Shown piece by piece: positions 1 through 9,500 of a DNA stretch of 64,000 nt. Every line of letters begins with the position of its first letter. Positions within the stretch are counted from its first letter, which is position 1. Under the pieces are notes generated by a model, which saw only the letters and a list, made by a program, of their open reading frames with translations, made no database searches and was not told where the DNA came from. The DNA lies in contig NZ_AP018721.1 of the NCBI RefSeq assembly GCF_003967275.1, forward strand, positions 682,001 through 746,000, given 5' to 3'. The position numbers and the translations under genes are program-made. This stretch comes from Sulfuritortus calidifontis. GTDB taxonomy: Bacteria > Pseudomonadota > Gammaproteobacteria > Burkholderiales > Thiobacillaceae.

Positions 1-770
1 ACAAGAAGCTGCTGTTCAAGCGCGTGGTGGTGGGCCAGGGCGTGCGCAAGGAGGGCACGGCCTTCCCGGTCGAGGTCTCCCTGACCGAAACCACGGTGGG
101 TGGTCGCCAGCTGTTCGTCGCCTCGATCCGCGACGTCACCGAGCGCCAGGCCATGATCGACCGGCTCGAGGAGGCGCTGGCCGATCTGCGCCAGGAGAAG
201 GAAAAGGTGCAGGCGGCCAACGAGGAGCTGGCCTTCCTCTCCACCCATGACAGCCTGACCAACCTGGCCAACCGGCGCCATTTCGACGATTTTTCCAGCC
301 GGCTCTGGCGCCAGGCCCAGCGCCGCCACGAGTGGGTGGCGATCCTGCTGATCGATATCGATCACTTCAAGCAGTACAACGACCATTTCGGCCACCAGGC
401 CGGCGATGTCTGCCTGAGCCGGCTGGCCGAGGTGCTCGGCCGCGAGATCAGCCGCGCCGGCGACCTGGCGGCCCGCTATGGCGGCGAGGAGTTCATCGTC
501 TTCCTCGGCAACACCGATGCCGGCGGCGCCGGGCATATCGCCGAAACCGTGCGCAGCCAGGTGCAGGCCATGGCGATCCCGCACCCGAGCACGGCCTACG
601 GCGTGGTCACGGTGAGCATCGGCCTGGCGGCCTGCGTGCCGGGCAAGGGTGCGCGCATCGAGCCGCTGATCGGTCGAGCCGATGCCGCGTTATATGCGGC
701 GAAGGCGGCAGGACGAAATTGCCTGGAAGTGTCGGCCACCGACCCGACGGGGAGCTGTGCGGCCGACTGA
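1..770 (+). CDS. Diguanylate cyclase with PAS domain (5' end missing)
   Basis: This gene enters from the left edge; the frame is open from base 3 and the GTG at 24 is internal to a PAS fold. The visible part has the end of a PAS domain (VEVSLTETTVGG, then IRDVTERQ), a coiled linker (EEALADLRQEKEKVQAANEEL) and a GGDEF domain with an intact GGEEF active site (RYGGEEFIVFL). It should make cyclic di-GMP from two GTP. I see no RxxD inhibitory site in the usual place before GGEEF. It converges on narL, which ends 20 bases away on the other strand. Any sensory or membrane part lies outside the window. Confidence 0.9.
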   Translation, partial: KKLLFKRVVVGQGVRKEGTAFPVEVSLTETTVGGRQLFVASIRDVTERQAMIDRLEEALADLRQEKEKVQAANEELAFLSTHDSLTNLANRRHFDDFSSRLWRQAQRRHEWVAILLIDIDHFKQYNDHFGHQAGDVCLSRLAEVLGREISRAGDLAARYGGEEFIVFLGNTDAGGAGHIAETVRSQVQAMAIPHPSTAYGVVTVSIGLAACVPGKGARIEPLIGRADAALYAAKAAGRNCLEVSATDPTGSCAAD

Positions 771-789
771 GCGCCTGGCGAAATAGGCG

Positions 790-1443
790 CTAGCGGCCTC
801 GTTTTCTCTCGATCGCCCACACCGCCGCCTCGACCCGCGAGCGCAGGTTGAGCTTCTTCAAGAGGTGCTTGACGTGGACCTTGACCGTGCCTTCGGTGAT
901 GTCGAGTTCCCGGGCGATCAGCTTGTTGCTCTTGCCCTCGGCGATGAGATCGAGGATACGGCCCTCCTGTTCGGTCAGACCGGCCTCGTCCAGGTCCTTC
1001 GGCCGGCCGTCGTCGCGCATGGCGTGGGCGAGCAGTCCGGTCAGCCGCTCGGTCAGCGGCAGGCGGCCGGCGGCGGCGTCCTTCAGCCTGGCCACCAGAT
1101 CCTCGGGCTCCATCTCCTTCAGCAGATAGCCGTCGGCGCCGGCGCGCAGGGCGGCGATCAGGTCGGCCGCCTCGTCGGAGACGGTGAGCATGACCACCCG
1201 CGCCTCGCTGTCGGTGGCCTTGATCGCCTTGAGCACCTCGATGCCGTTCATGTCCTTCATGTTGAGGTCGAGCAGGATCAGGTCCGGCTGCAGTTCCCTG
1301 GCCAGGCGGCATCCCTCGCGGCCACCGGAGGCCTCGCCGATCACGTTGAACTCGGCTGCCGGCTTGAGCAGCTGCAGCACGCCTTTGCGGAACAGCGGGT
1401 GGTCGTCGATGATCAACAGACGTTGGGGGGATGAGGTATTCAT
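790..1443 (-). CDS. narL: Nitrate/nitrite response regulator NarL
   Basis: 217 residues, a two-domain NarL/FixJ regulator. The receiver domain (about residues 8-125) has the acidic pair IIDDHP, the phospho-acceptor D59 in LILLDLNMKDMNG, and the conserved Lys in YLLKEM. The LuxR-type helix-turn-helix (about 151-193) reads LTEQEGRILDLIAEGKSNK followed by GTVKVHVKHLLKKL. The start overlaps the stop of the upstream narX by four bases (ATGA), so the two are co-translated. Phosphorylated NarL should bind TACYYMT-type heptamers; several lie in front of narK1. The paralog NarP is an alternative, but pairing with a NarX kinase next to narGHJI favours NarL. Confidence 0.93.
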   Translation of the reverse strand: MNTSSPQRLLIIDDHPLFRKGVLQLLKPAAEFNVIGEASGGREGCRLARELQPDLILLDLNMKDMNGIEVLKAIKATDSEARVVMLTVSDEAADLIAALRAGADGYLLKEMEPEDLVARLKDAAAGRLPLTERLTGLLAHAMRDDGRPKDLDEAGLTEQEGRILDLIAEGKSNKLIARELDITEGTVKVHVKHLLKKLNLRSRVEAAVWAIERKRGR

Positions 1444-3341
1444 AGATTGGCGATCTTGATCGGGACAACGGACTGACGCTGGCCGTTGAGAGGAAAGTCG
1501 AGCACGACGCGGGTGCCGCCGCCAGGCCGTTCCTCGTAGCGGATCTCGCCCTGCAGGGTGCGGGCGCGTTCTTCCATGATGGTCATGCCGTAGTGGTGGA
1601 CGTCGGCCGTCTTGCGGATGCCAATGCCGTCATCCTCGATCACCACCTCAAGCCGGCCGTCCGGCCGGCACTGCAGGCCGACCGCGGCCCGGCTGGCATG
1701 GGCATGGTTGAGTACGTTCGACAAGGCCTCGCGGATGACATGGAGGACATGGATCTCCCCGTTCGGCGACAGCGGGCAGTCGAGCCGGCTGGTGTCGAGC
1801 TCGATCTCGATGCCGCCGCGGCGGGCGAATTCCGCCACGGTATGGGCGAGCACGCTGTGCAGGTCGCCGCCCTCCATCTTCAGCCGGAAGGTCGACAACA
1901 GCTCGCGCAGCTGGCGATAGGCGCCGGACAGGCCGGTGCGCAGCTCGGCCAGCAGCTGCTCCGCCGCGCCATGCTGCTGCGGATCCTTCAGCGCCGCCTG
2001 CAGCAGGCTGACCTGGATCTTCATGTAGGCCAGCGATTGGGCCAGCGAGTCGTGCAGCTCGCGGGCGATCACCGCCCGCTCTTCCAACAAGGCGAGCCGG
2101 CGGCTCTGCTCCACCCGCTGCTCGGCACCGATGGCGACGCCGATGTGACGCGACAGCGCTTCCAGCAGTTGTACCTGCCACGCCTCGGGGTGCGCGCCTT
2201 CCGGCAGGTCGATGATCAGCACCCCGTATTGGTGTTCGGTATCCGACAGCGGCAGGGTGAGCAGCTGGCGGCCGTCGTCCATGATGCTCACCCGCGGCGT
2301 GCGGGTGTTGTGGCATAGCGCGCAGTCGGCCTTGTCGCAGGGGCTGGCGTCACCCGAGACCATGCTCGAGGCGATGGCGCGGCCCGAGCTGCCGCCGGGT
2401 TCGCCCAGGCAGACGATGCCGTGGCCGAGGCCGAGCACCATCTCGATGTCGCGCAGCACGGCCATGTAGGTCTCGCGGCCGGGCGGCGCGCCGTGCAGGC
2501 GGGCGATCGAGTGGTAGAGCAGTTCGAGCGAGCGATTACTGCGGGTGAGTTCCGCCGTTTTCTGCGCCACCCGCGACTCCAGGTCCTGGTAGAGCTTGGA
2601 CAGGTCTTCCGCCATCAGGTTGAACGCCTGGCCCAGGCGGCCGAGCTCGTCCTCGCCGATGTATTCGGTGCGCACCGAGAGATCGCCCTGGCCGACACGG
2701 GTGGCGAAGCCGAGCAGCTCATGCAGCGGCTTGACCAGGCCGGTGTGGATGAGATGGATGGTGAGCAGCACCACCAGCACGGTCACCACCAGGGCGACGC
2801 CGAGCACCATCTGCAGGACCAGGATCTTGGATTCGGTCGCCCGTTCCATCTGCTTGACCAGATGGTTGATGTCGGCGACGAAGGCGCCGACCTCGGCCTG
2901 CATCGCCGCGACCTGCGCCGGGCCGGGCCGGGCGGCATCGGCGGTTGCGGCGGCGACGAAGTGCGGCCGGATGCGCTGGCGCCAGTCGCTGCGCACCCGG
3001 TGGTAGCTGGCGACCAGATCGACCTCGCCCGGGCCGGGCAACATCTCGACGATGGGCCGGGACATCAGGGTGATGTCGAAATCGGTGATGGCCTCGCGCA
3101 GCGCCGCGCGGCCCCGTTCCGCATCGCCGTTGGCCAGGGCGAGATAGAGGCTGGCCATGCGCCAGCTCTGCATGCGCAGGCTGCCGGCCAGGTTGATCGC
3201 CTCGCTGCTGCCCTGGGTGGAGAGGGCGACCATGCCCGAGACCGACATGCCCAGCACCGCCAGCACGGCAATAGCCGCGATGGCCCCGCCCAGCCGGGTG
3301 ACCAGCGATTGTTCGATATGCCGCCAGGTTGAGCGTGCCAA
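1440..3341 (-). CDS. narX: Nitrate/nitrite sensor histidine kinase NarX
   Basis: 633 residues in the inner membrane. TM1 is near residues 16-37, followed by a periplasmic sensor with a clear P-box (EAINLAGSLRMQSWRM), the nitrate-binding motif of NarX/NarQ. TM2 is near 173-195, then HAMP and a signalling helix. A central GAF-like module carries the Cys cluster CDKADCALC typical of NarX. The HisKA_3 phospho-acceptor His is in IARELHDSLAQS, and the ATPase domain has the N-box REALSNVLNHAHAS and DDGIGI. It should phosphorylate NarL, encoded immediately downstream with a 4-base overlap. The Cys cluster raises the possibility of additional redox or metal input. Confidence 0.93.
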   Translation of the reverse strand: MARSTWRHIEQSLVTRLGGAIAAIAVLAVLGMSVSGMVALSTQGSSEAINLAGSLRMQSWRMASLYLALANGDAERGRAALREAITDFDITLMSRPIVEMLPGPGEVDLVASYHRVRSDWRQRIRPHFVAAATADAARPGPAQVAAMQAEVGAFVADINHLVKQMERATESKILVLQMVLGVALVVTVLVVLLTIHLIHTGLVKPLHELLGFATRVGQGDLSVRTEYIGEDELGRLGQAFNLMAEDLSKLYQDLESRVAQKTAELTRSNRSLELLYHSIARLHGAPPGRETYMAVLRDIEMVLGLGHGIVCLGEPGGSSGRAIASSMVSGDASPCDKADCALCHNTRTPRVSIMDDGRQLLTLPLSDTEHQYGVLIIDLPEGAHPEAWQVQLLEALSRHIGVAIGAEQRVEQSRRLALLEERAVIARELHDSLAQSLAYMKIQVSLLQAALKDPQQHGAAEQLLAELRTGLSGAYRQLRELLSTFRLKMEGGDLHSVLAHTVAEFARRGGIEIELDTSRLDCPLSPNGEIHVLHVIREALSNVLNHAHASRAAVGLQCRPDGRLEVVIEDDGIGIRKTADVHHYGMTIMEERARTLQGEIRYEERPGGGTRVVLDFPLNGQRQSVVPIKIANL

Positions 3342-3407
3342 GCGAAAGCCTCGTCAGGCGCCGGGCCGGTGGCGACGATGACACGGGCCCGGGCGAATCT
3401 ATGGGGA

Positions 3408-3508
3408 TACCACCATTGCGCCGGCAGATTGCACCGGCAGCAATGCGATTTTTCAAGTCTCAATATAACAGCCACTTAGGCGGCTACCACCATACCTCTT
3501 AGGTGGTA
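3408..3508. promoter_or_regulatory. Cluster of NarL-type heptamers between narX and narK1
   Basis: Bases 3493-3508 read TACCTCT-TA-GGTGGTA, an inverted pair of heptamers with the 2-base spacing (7-2-7) used by phospho-NarL. The left half matches TACYYMT fully; the right half (TACCACC on the other strand) is partial. A further TACCACC lies at 3485-3491, forming an exact inverted repeat with 3502-3508, and another at 3408-3414. The cluster sits 110-210 bases upstream of narK1, in the divergent region between narX and narK1-narGHJI. I found no good FNR box here; the best candidate matched 6 of 10 positions. Confidence 0.6.
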
Positions 3509-3618
3509 ATCGCGCCTGCCGTTCGTCGCTGCACCCCTCTGGAAACCGCGCCGCTACTGGCTAAAACTCGCCCCAGGCAATTTCGATTTGCGTTGTTTTT
3601 CTACCCGAGGCGACCGGT

Positions 3619-4884
3619 ATGACGACACAGACCCAAAAGCAGATCTCCGTTTTGGCGATGAGCACTATTGCCTTCACGGTGTGCTTCGCGGTCTGGATGA
3701 TGTTCGCCGTGATCGGCATTCCGATCAAGCAGGAACTCGGACTGAACGAGACCGAGTTCGGCCTGCTCGCCGCCACCCCGGTACTCACCGGCTCGCTGAT
3801 CCGTCTGCCGCTGGGTATGTGGACCGACCGCTTCGGTGGCCGCATCGTCTTCTTCCTGCTCATGCTGTCGACCGTGCTGCCGATCTGGCTGCTCGCCTTC
3901 GCCACCGAGTTCTGGCAGTTCCTGGTCGCCGGCCTGTTCGTCGGCATCGCCGGCGGTTCCTTCTCGGTCGGCATCGCCTATTGCGCCCGCTGGTTCGGCA
4001 AGGCGCGCCAGGGCTTCGCCATGGGCATCTTCGGCGCCGGCAACTCCGGCGCGGCGGTGACCAAGCTGGTCGCCCCGGTCATCGTGGTCGCCTACGGCTG
4101 GCAGATGGTGCCACAGGTCTACGCCGGGGTGATGCTGGTCACCGCCCTCCTGTTCTGGCTGTTCACCTACGACGAGCCGGCGCACAAGGTCGGTGGCCAC
4201 GTCACCCTGCGCGAGCAGCTCCATGCCCTGCGCGATCCTGCGGTGTGGAAATACTGCCAGTACTACTCCATCGTCTTCGGCGGCTATGTCGCCCTGGCGC
4301 TGTGGATGACCAAGTACTACGTCAGCGAGTACGGCTTCGATCTCAAGTCGGCCGCCCTGCTGGCCGCGGCCTTCTCCCTGCCGGGTGGCGTGTTGCGCGC
4401 GGTCGGCGGTTGGATGGCCGACAAGTGGGGCGCCCATCGGGTGACCTGGTGGGTGCTCTGGGTTTCCTGGATCTGCCTGTTCATCATGTCCTACCCGCAG
4501 ACGGCCTTCACCGTGCAGACCGTGACCGGGCCGCGCACCTACCACATCGCCCTGTCGCCCGAACTGTTCACCGCCTTGCTGTTCACCGTCGGCGTCGCCT
4601 TCGCTTTCGGCAAGGCCTCGGTGTTCAAGTACATCTCCGACGAGTACCCGCACAACATCGGTGTCGTCTCCGGCATCGTCGGCCTGATCGGTGGCCTTGG
4701 CGGCTTTCTGCTGCCGGTCATCTTCGGCGCCCTGGTCGACCTCACCGGCATCCGTTCCTCCGCCTTCATGCTCATGTATGGCGTGGTCTGGGTGTCGCTG
4801 ATCTGGATGTACACCACCGAGGTGCGCAAGCTCGATCATCTGGTCAAGCGCGGACGCCGGCCGGTAAACGATCCCATGGAATGA
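3619..4884 (+). CDS. narK1: Nitrate/nitrite transporter, NarK1 type (MFS)
   Basis: 421 residues, about 12 membrane helices, major facilitator superfamily. The TM2 arginine of the substrate site lies in SLIRLPLGMWTDRFGGR. The two glycine-rich nitrate signatures are present as FGAGNSGAAVTKL and SGIVGLIGGLGGF. Tandem NarK proteins in front of narGHJI are typical of denitrifiers; the first is usually assigned as a nitrate/proton symporter and the second as a nitrate/nitrite antiporter. The start ATG follows a GAGG element. First gene of the narK1K2GHJI operon, under the presumed NarL-controlled promoter. Assignment of transport mode is inferred from gene order, not from residues. Confidence 0.9.
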   Translation: MTTQTQKQISVLAMSTIAFTVCFAVWMMFAVIGIPIKQELGLNETEFGLLAATPVLTGSLIRLPLGMWTDRFGGRIVFFLLMLSTVLPIWLLAFATEFWQFLVAGLFVGIAGGSFSVGIAYCARWFGKARQGFAMGIFGAGNSGAAVTKLVAPVIVVAYGWQMVPQVYAGVMLVTALLFWLFTYDEPAHKVGGHVTLREQLHALRDPAVWKYCQYYSIVFGGYVALALWMTKYYVSEYGFDLKSAALLAAAFSLPGGVLRAVGGWMADKWGAHRVTWWVLWVSWICLFIMSYPQTAFTVQTVTGPRTYHIALSPELFTALLFTVGVAFAFGKASVFKYISDEYPHNIGVVSGIVGLIGGLGGFLLPVIFGALVDLTGIRSSAFMLMYGVVWVSLIWMYTTEVRKLDHLVKRGRRPVNDPME

Positions 4885-4922
4885 ACGCCAACCTTCAACA
4901 CACCTGACGGAGCACGAAGACG

Positions 4923-6536
4923 ATGAGTATCGACATCAAGGAATGGGATGTGGAGGACCCGAAATTCTGGGAGTCCACAGGGCGCAGAATCGCTTACCGC
5001 AACCTGTGGATATCCATCCCCAGTCTTTTGCTCGGTTTTGCCATCTGGATGATGTGGGGCATCATCACCGTGCAGATGCTGAACCTCGGCTTCCCCTTCT
5101 CCAAGGAAGACATGTTCAGCCTGACCGCCATCGCCGGGCTCTCGGGTGCGACCCTGCGCATCCCCTCGTCCTTCTTCATCCGCATCGCCGGCGGCCGCAA
5201 CAGCATCTTCCTGACCACGGCCCTGCTGATGATCCCGGCCATCGGCACCGGTATCGCCCTGCAAGACAAGACCACGCCGCTGTGGGTGTTCCAGCTTCTG
5301 GCCCTGCTCTCGGGCATCGGCGGCGGCAACTTCGCCTGCTCGATGTCCAACATCAGCACCTTCTTTCCCAAGCGGCTGCAAGGCACCGCCCTGGGCATGA
5401 ATGCCGGTCTGGGCAACTTCGGCGTCACTACCATGCAGATCCTGATCCCCCTGGTGATGACCGGCGGCATCTTCGGCGCGCTGGCCGGTGCGCCGATGGA
5501 GCTGGTCAAGGACTCCGGCTGGATCCTGGGCAAGATCGCCGCCGGCACGCCGACCTGGATCCAGAACGCCGGCTGGGTCTGGCTGCTGGCCCTGGTGCCG
5601 CTCGCCTTCCTCGGTTACTTCGGCATGAACAACCTGCTGCCGATCTCGCCCGCCATCGGCTCCACCCTGGGCGCCTTCGCCAAGATCCTCTGGCTTTATG
5701 GCCTGGCCGCGGTCACCGCCGGCGTCGGTCTCTACCTCTACCTGCCGAACGCCGCCGGCGGTCTGGGCCTGCTCAACATGTGGCTGGCGCTGCCCTTGAT
5801 CATGGTCGGCACCCTGTTCGTCATGCGCCTGTTCGCCATCGGCGAGATGAAGGCCGGCATCCAGAAGCAGTTCGCCATCTTCTCCAACAAGCACACCTGG
5901 TCGCTGACCGCGCTCTATGTGGTCACCTTCGGTTCCTTCATCGGCTTCTCCGCCGCGGTGCCACTGTCGATCACGGTGATCTTCGGCGACATGCACCTTT
6001 ATGACGCCGCCAGCCAGACCTGGAGCCACGTCAAGAACCCGAACGCACCATCGGCCCTGACCTATGCCTGGATCGGTCCCTTTGTCGGCGCCCTGGCCCG
6101 GCCGCTCGGCGGCTGGATCTCGGACAAGGTGGGCGGCTCCATCGTCACCCAGGTGATCTCGGCAATCATGGTCGCCGCCTCGGTCTATGCCGGCTACCTG
6201 ATGATGCAGGCCTACCACTCGGCCACGCCCGAGATCTACTTCACCCAGTTCATGATCACCTTCGTCGTTGTCTTTGCCGCTTCGGGCATCGGCAACGGCT
6301 CCACCTTCCGTACCGTAGGTGTCATCTTTGACCGGGCTCAGGCCGGGCCGGTACTGGGCTGGACCTCGGCTGTGGCGGCCTACGGCTCCTTCATTGCGCC
6401 CGAGGTGATCAAGGGGCAGCTCAAAGCCGGCACCCCGGAGAACGCCATGTACGGCTTCGCCCTGTTCTATGCCGCCTGCCTGATCCTCAACTGGTGGTTC
6501 TATCTGCGCCGCGGCGCCGAGATCAAGAACCCTTAA
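4923..6536 (+). CDS. narK2: Nitrate/nitrite transporter, NarK2 type (MFS)
   Basis: 537 residues, longer than NarK1 because of extended cytoplasmic and periplasmic loops and two extra hydrophobic stretches around residues 180-300. The substrate-site Arg is in TLRIPSSFFIRIAGGR. Nitrate signatures read MNAGLGNFGVTTMQ and ASGIGNGSTFRTVG. It lies 38 bases after narK1 and 28 before narG, in the same operon. Its likely role is nitrate uptake coupled to nitrite export, inferred from family and position. The two NarK copies are clearly divergent in sequence, so this is not a recent tandem duplication. Confidence 0.9.
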   Translation: MSIDIKEWDVEDPKFWESTGRRIAYRNLWISIPSLLLGFAIWMMWGIITVQMLNLGFPFSKEDMFSLTAIAGLSGATLRIPSSFFIRIAGGRNSIFLTTALLMIPAIGTGIALQDKTTPLWVFQLLALLSGIGGGNFACSMSNISTFFPKRLQGTALGMNAGLGNFGVTTMQILIPLVMTGGIFGALAGAPMELVKDSGWILGKIAAGTPTWIQNAGWVWLLALVPLAFLGYFGMNNLLPISPAIGSTLGAFAKILWLYGLAAVTAGVGLYLYLPNAAGGLGLLNMWLALPLIMVGTLFVMRLFAIGEMKAGIQKQFAIFSNKHTWSLTALYVVTFGSFIGFSAAVPLSITVIFGDMHLYDAASQTWSHVKNPNAPSALTYAWIGPFVGALARPLGGWISDKVGGSIVTQVISAIMVAASVYAGYLMMQAYHSATPEIYFTQFMITFVVVFAASGIGNGSTFRTVGVIFDRAQAGPVLGWTSAVAAYGSFIAPEVIKGQLKAGTPENAMYGFALFYAACLILNWWFYLRRGAEIKNP

Positions 6537-6564
6537 GCCCGCCCGGAATTCTTAGGAGAAAACC

Positions 6565-9500
6565 ATGAGTCACTTTCTCGATCGCCTGACCTTCTTCAGC
6601 CAACCGCGCGAGTCCTTTTCCAACGGCCACGGCGTGCTGACCATCGAAGACCGCAAGTGGGAGGACGCCTACCGCAACCGCTGGCGCCACGACAAGGTGG
6701 TGCGCTCCACCCACGGCGTCAACTGCACCGGCGGCTGCTCCTGGAAGATCTTCGTCAAGAACGGCCTGGTCTCATTCGAGATGCAGCAGACCGACTATCC
6801 GCGCACCCGCGACGACCTGCCCAACCACGAGCCGCGCGGCTGCCAGCGCGGCGCCTCGTTCTCCTGGTATCTGTACAGCCCGCACCGGATCAAGCATCCG
6901 ATGATCCGCGGTCGCCTGCTCGACCTCTACCGGGCCGAGCGCAAGGCAGGCCGCGACCCGGTCGAGGCCTGGGCCGCGATCCAGGCCGATAGCGCCAAGC
7001 GCGACAAGTACGTCAAGGTGCGCGGCCTGGGCGGCTTCGTTCGCACCCACTGGGACGAGGTGCTGGAGATCGTCGCCGCCGCCAACATCTACACCATCAA
7101 GAAATGGGGTCCGGACCGCATCTACGGCTTCTCGCCGATCCCGGCCATGTCCATGATCTCCTACGCCGCAGGCAGTCGTTATCTCAGCCTGATCGGCGGC
7201 GCCTGCGGCTCCTTCTACGACTGGTATTGCGACCTGCCCATCGGCAGCCCGCAGACCTGGGGCGAGCAGACCGACGTGCCGGAGTCGGCCGACTGGTACA
7301 ACTCGACCTACATCATCATCGCCGGCGCCAACCTGCCGATGACCCGCACGCCGGACGCCCACTTCGCCATCGAGACCCGCTACAAGGGGACCAAGATCGT
7401 GTCCATGGCGCCGGACTACGCCGAGTTCTGCAAGTTCGCCGACCTCTGGATGCCGATCCGCCAGGGCACCGATTCCGCCGCCTTCATGGCCATGGGCCAC
7501 GTCGCGCTCAAGGAGTTCTATATTCAGCGGCAGACCCCATACTTCCAGGAATACGCGCGCAAATACACCGACCTGCCGATGCAGGTGATGCTGCGCAAAC
7601 ACGGCGACGGCTATGTCAGCGACCGCAACCTGCGCGCCTCCGACTTCGTCGGCAACCTGAACGAGACCAACAACGCCGAGTGGAAGACCATCGGCTTCGA
7701 CGAACTGTCCGACCAGTTCGTCGCACCCAACGGCTCCATCGGCTTCCGCTGGGGCGAGGAGGGCAAGTGGAACCTGCTGGAAAAAGCCGCCGGGAGGGAC
7801 ACCAAATTGGAGCTGAGCTGCCAGGGCAAGCCCGGCACCGAGGTGGTCTCGGTCGGCTTCCCCCACTTCGCCCACGACGAGCCAAGCCTGCTGTTCCGCA
7901 ACGTGCCGGCGCGCCGGGTCAAGCTGGTCGACGGTTCCGAGGTACTGGTCGCCTCGGTGTTCGACCTGCTGGTCGCTCAGTACGGCGTCGACCGCGGCCT
8001 GGGCGGCGGCAACGTGGCCAGCGACTACAACGACGCCAACGTCGCCTATACCCCGGCCTGGGCCGAGAAGATCACCGGCGTCAAACGCGCCGACATCGAG
8101 CGCACCGGCCGCGAGTTCGCCGACAATGCCGCCAAGACCCGGGGCAAGTCCATGGTCATCATGGGCGCGGCGATCAACCACTGGTATCACCACGACCAGT
8201 CCTACCGTTCGATCATGAACCTCTTGCACCTGTGCGGCTGCGTCGGCCAGTCGGGTGGCGGCTGGGCGCACTACGTCGGCCAGGAGAAGCTGCGGCCCCA
8301 GGCCGGCTGGGCGCCGATCGCCTTCGCCCTCGACTGGCACCGTCCGCCCCGGCATCAGAACTCCACCTCCTACTGGTACTTCCACACCGACCAGTGGCGC
8401 TACGAGACGGTGAAGCCGGACGACCTGCTGTCGCCCGCGGGCAAGAACCGCAACAAGGGCTACAGCCTGGCCGACTACAACGTGGTCTCCACCCGCCTGG
8501 GCTGGCTGCCCTCGGCGCCGCACTTCAACAAGAACCCGCTGGAACTGGCGGCCGAGGCGGCCAAGGCCGGCGCCACCGACGAGGCGGCCACCGCCAAGTA
8601 TGTGGCCGAGCAGCTGAAGTCCGGCGCCCTCGACGTCGCCTACGCCGACCCGGATAACCCGGTGAACTGGCCGCGAAATTTGATTGTCTGGCGCGGCAAC
8701 CTGATCGGCACCTCGGCCAAGGGCCACGAGTACTTCCTGAAGCACCTGCTCGGCGCCCAGAATGGCGTGCTGCAGGAGGGCGGCGTCGGCAACGACTGCA
8801 AGGAGGTGAAGTGGGTGGACCAGGCTCCGGCCGGCAAGCTGGACCTGATGGTGGACATCAACTTCCGCCTGAACTCCACCGGCGCCTATGCCGACATCAT
8901 CCTGCCCACCGCCACCTGGTACGAGAAGCACGACCTCAACACCACGGACATGCACCCCTTCATCCATCCCCTGGCCGAGGCGGTGAGCCCGGGCTGGGAG
9001 TCGAAGTCCGACTGGCAGATCTTCAAGGCCCTGGCCAAGAAGTTCTCCAGCCTGGCCGGCAAGCACCTGGGCGTGCAGAAGGACGTCGTCGCCCTGCCCA
9101 TGCAGCACGACTCGCCGTTCGAGCTGGCCCAGCCCCTGGGTCAGGTCAAAGATTGGAAGAAGGGCGACTGCGAGCCGATCCCCGGCAAGACCATGCCGCT
9201 GATCAAGCTGGTCGAGCGCGACTACGCCAGCACCTACAACAAGTTCATCGCCTTGGGCCCCTTGATGGTCAAGATCGGCAACAACGTCAAGGGCCTGGAC
9301 TGGAACACCGAGCAGGAATACAAGGAGCTCGCCAGCCTCAACCGCACCGTGACCGAGCCGGGCATCTCCCAGGGCATGCCCAGCCTGGAAGAGGACATCG
9401 CCGTGTGCGATTCGGTGATGCGCATGGCGCCGGAGACCAACGGCGAGGTGGCGCACAAGTCGTGGACGGCGCTGTCGAAGAAGACCGGCATCGACCACCA

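Noticed and set aside
3438-3470. FNR box upstream of narK1
   Set aside because: The best candidate (ATGCGATTTTTCAA) matches only 6 of 10 positions.
4836-6218. A 460-residue minus-strand frame across narK2
   Set aside because: Same kind of shadow in a GC-rich genome; composition is G/D/E/H/Q-rich without structure.
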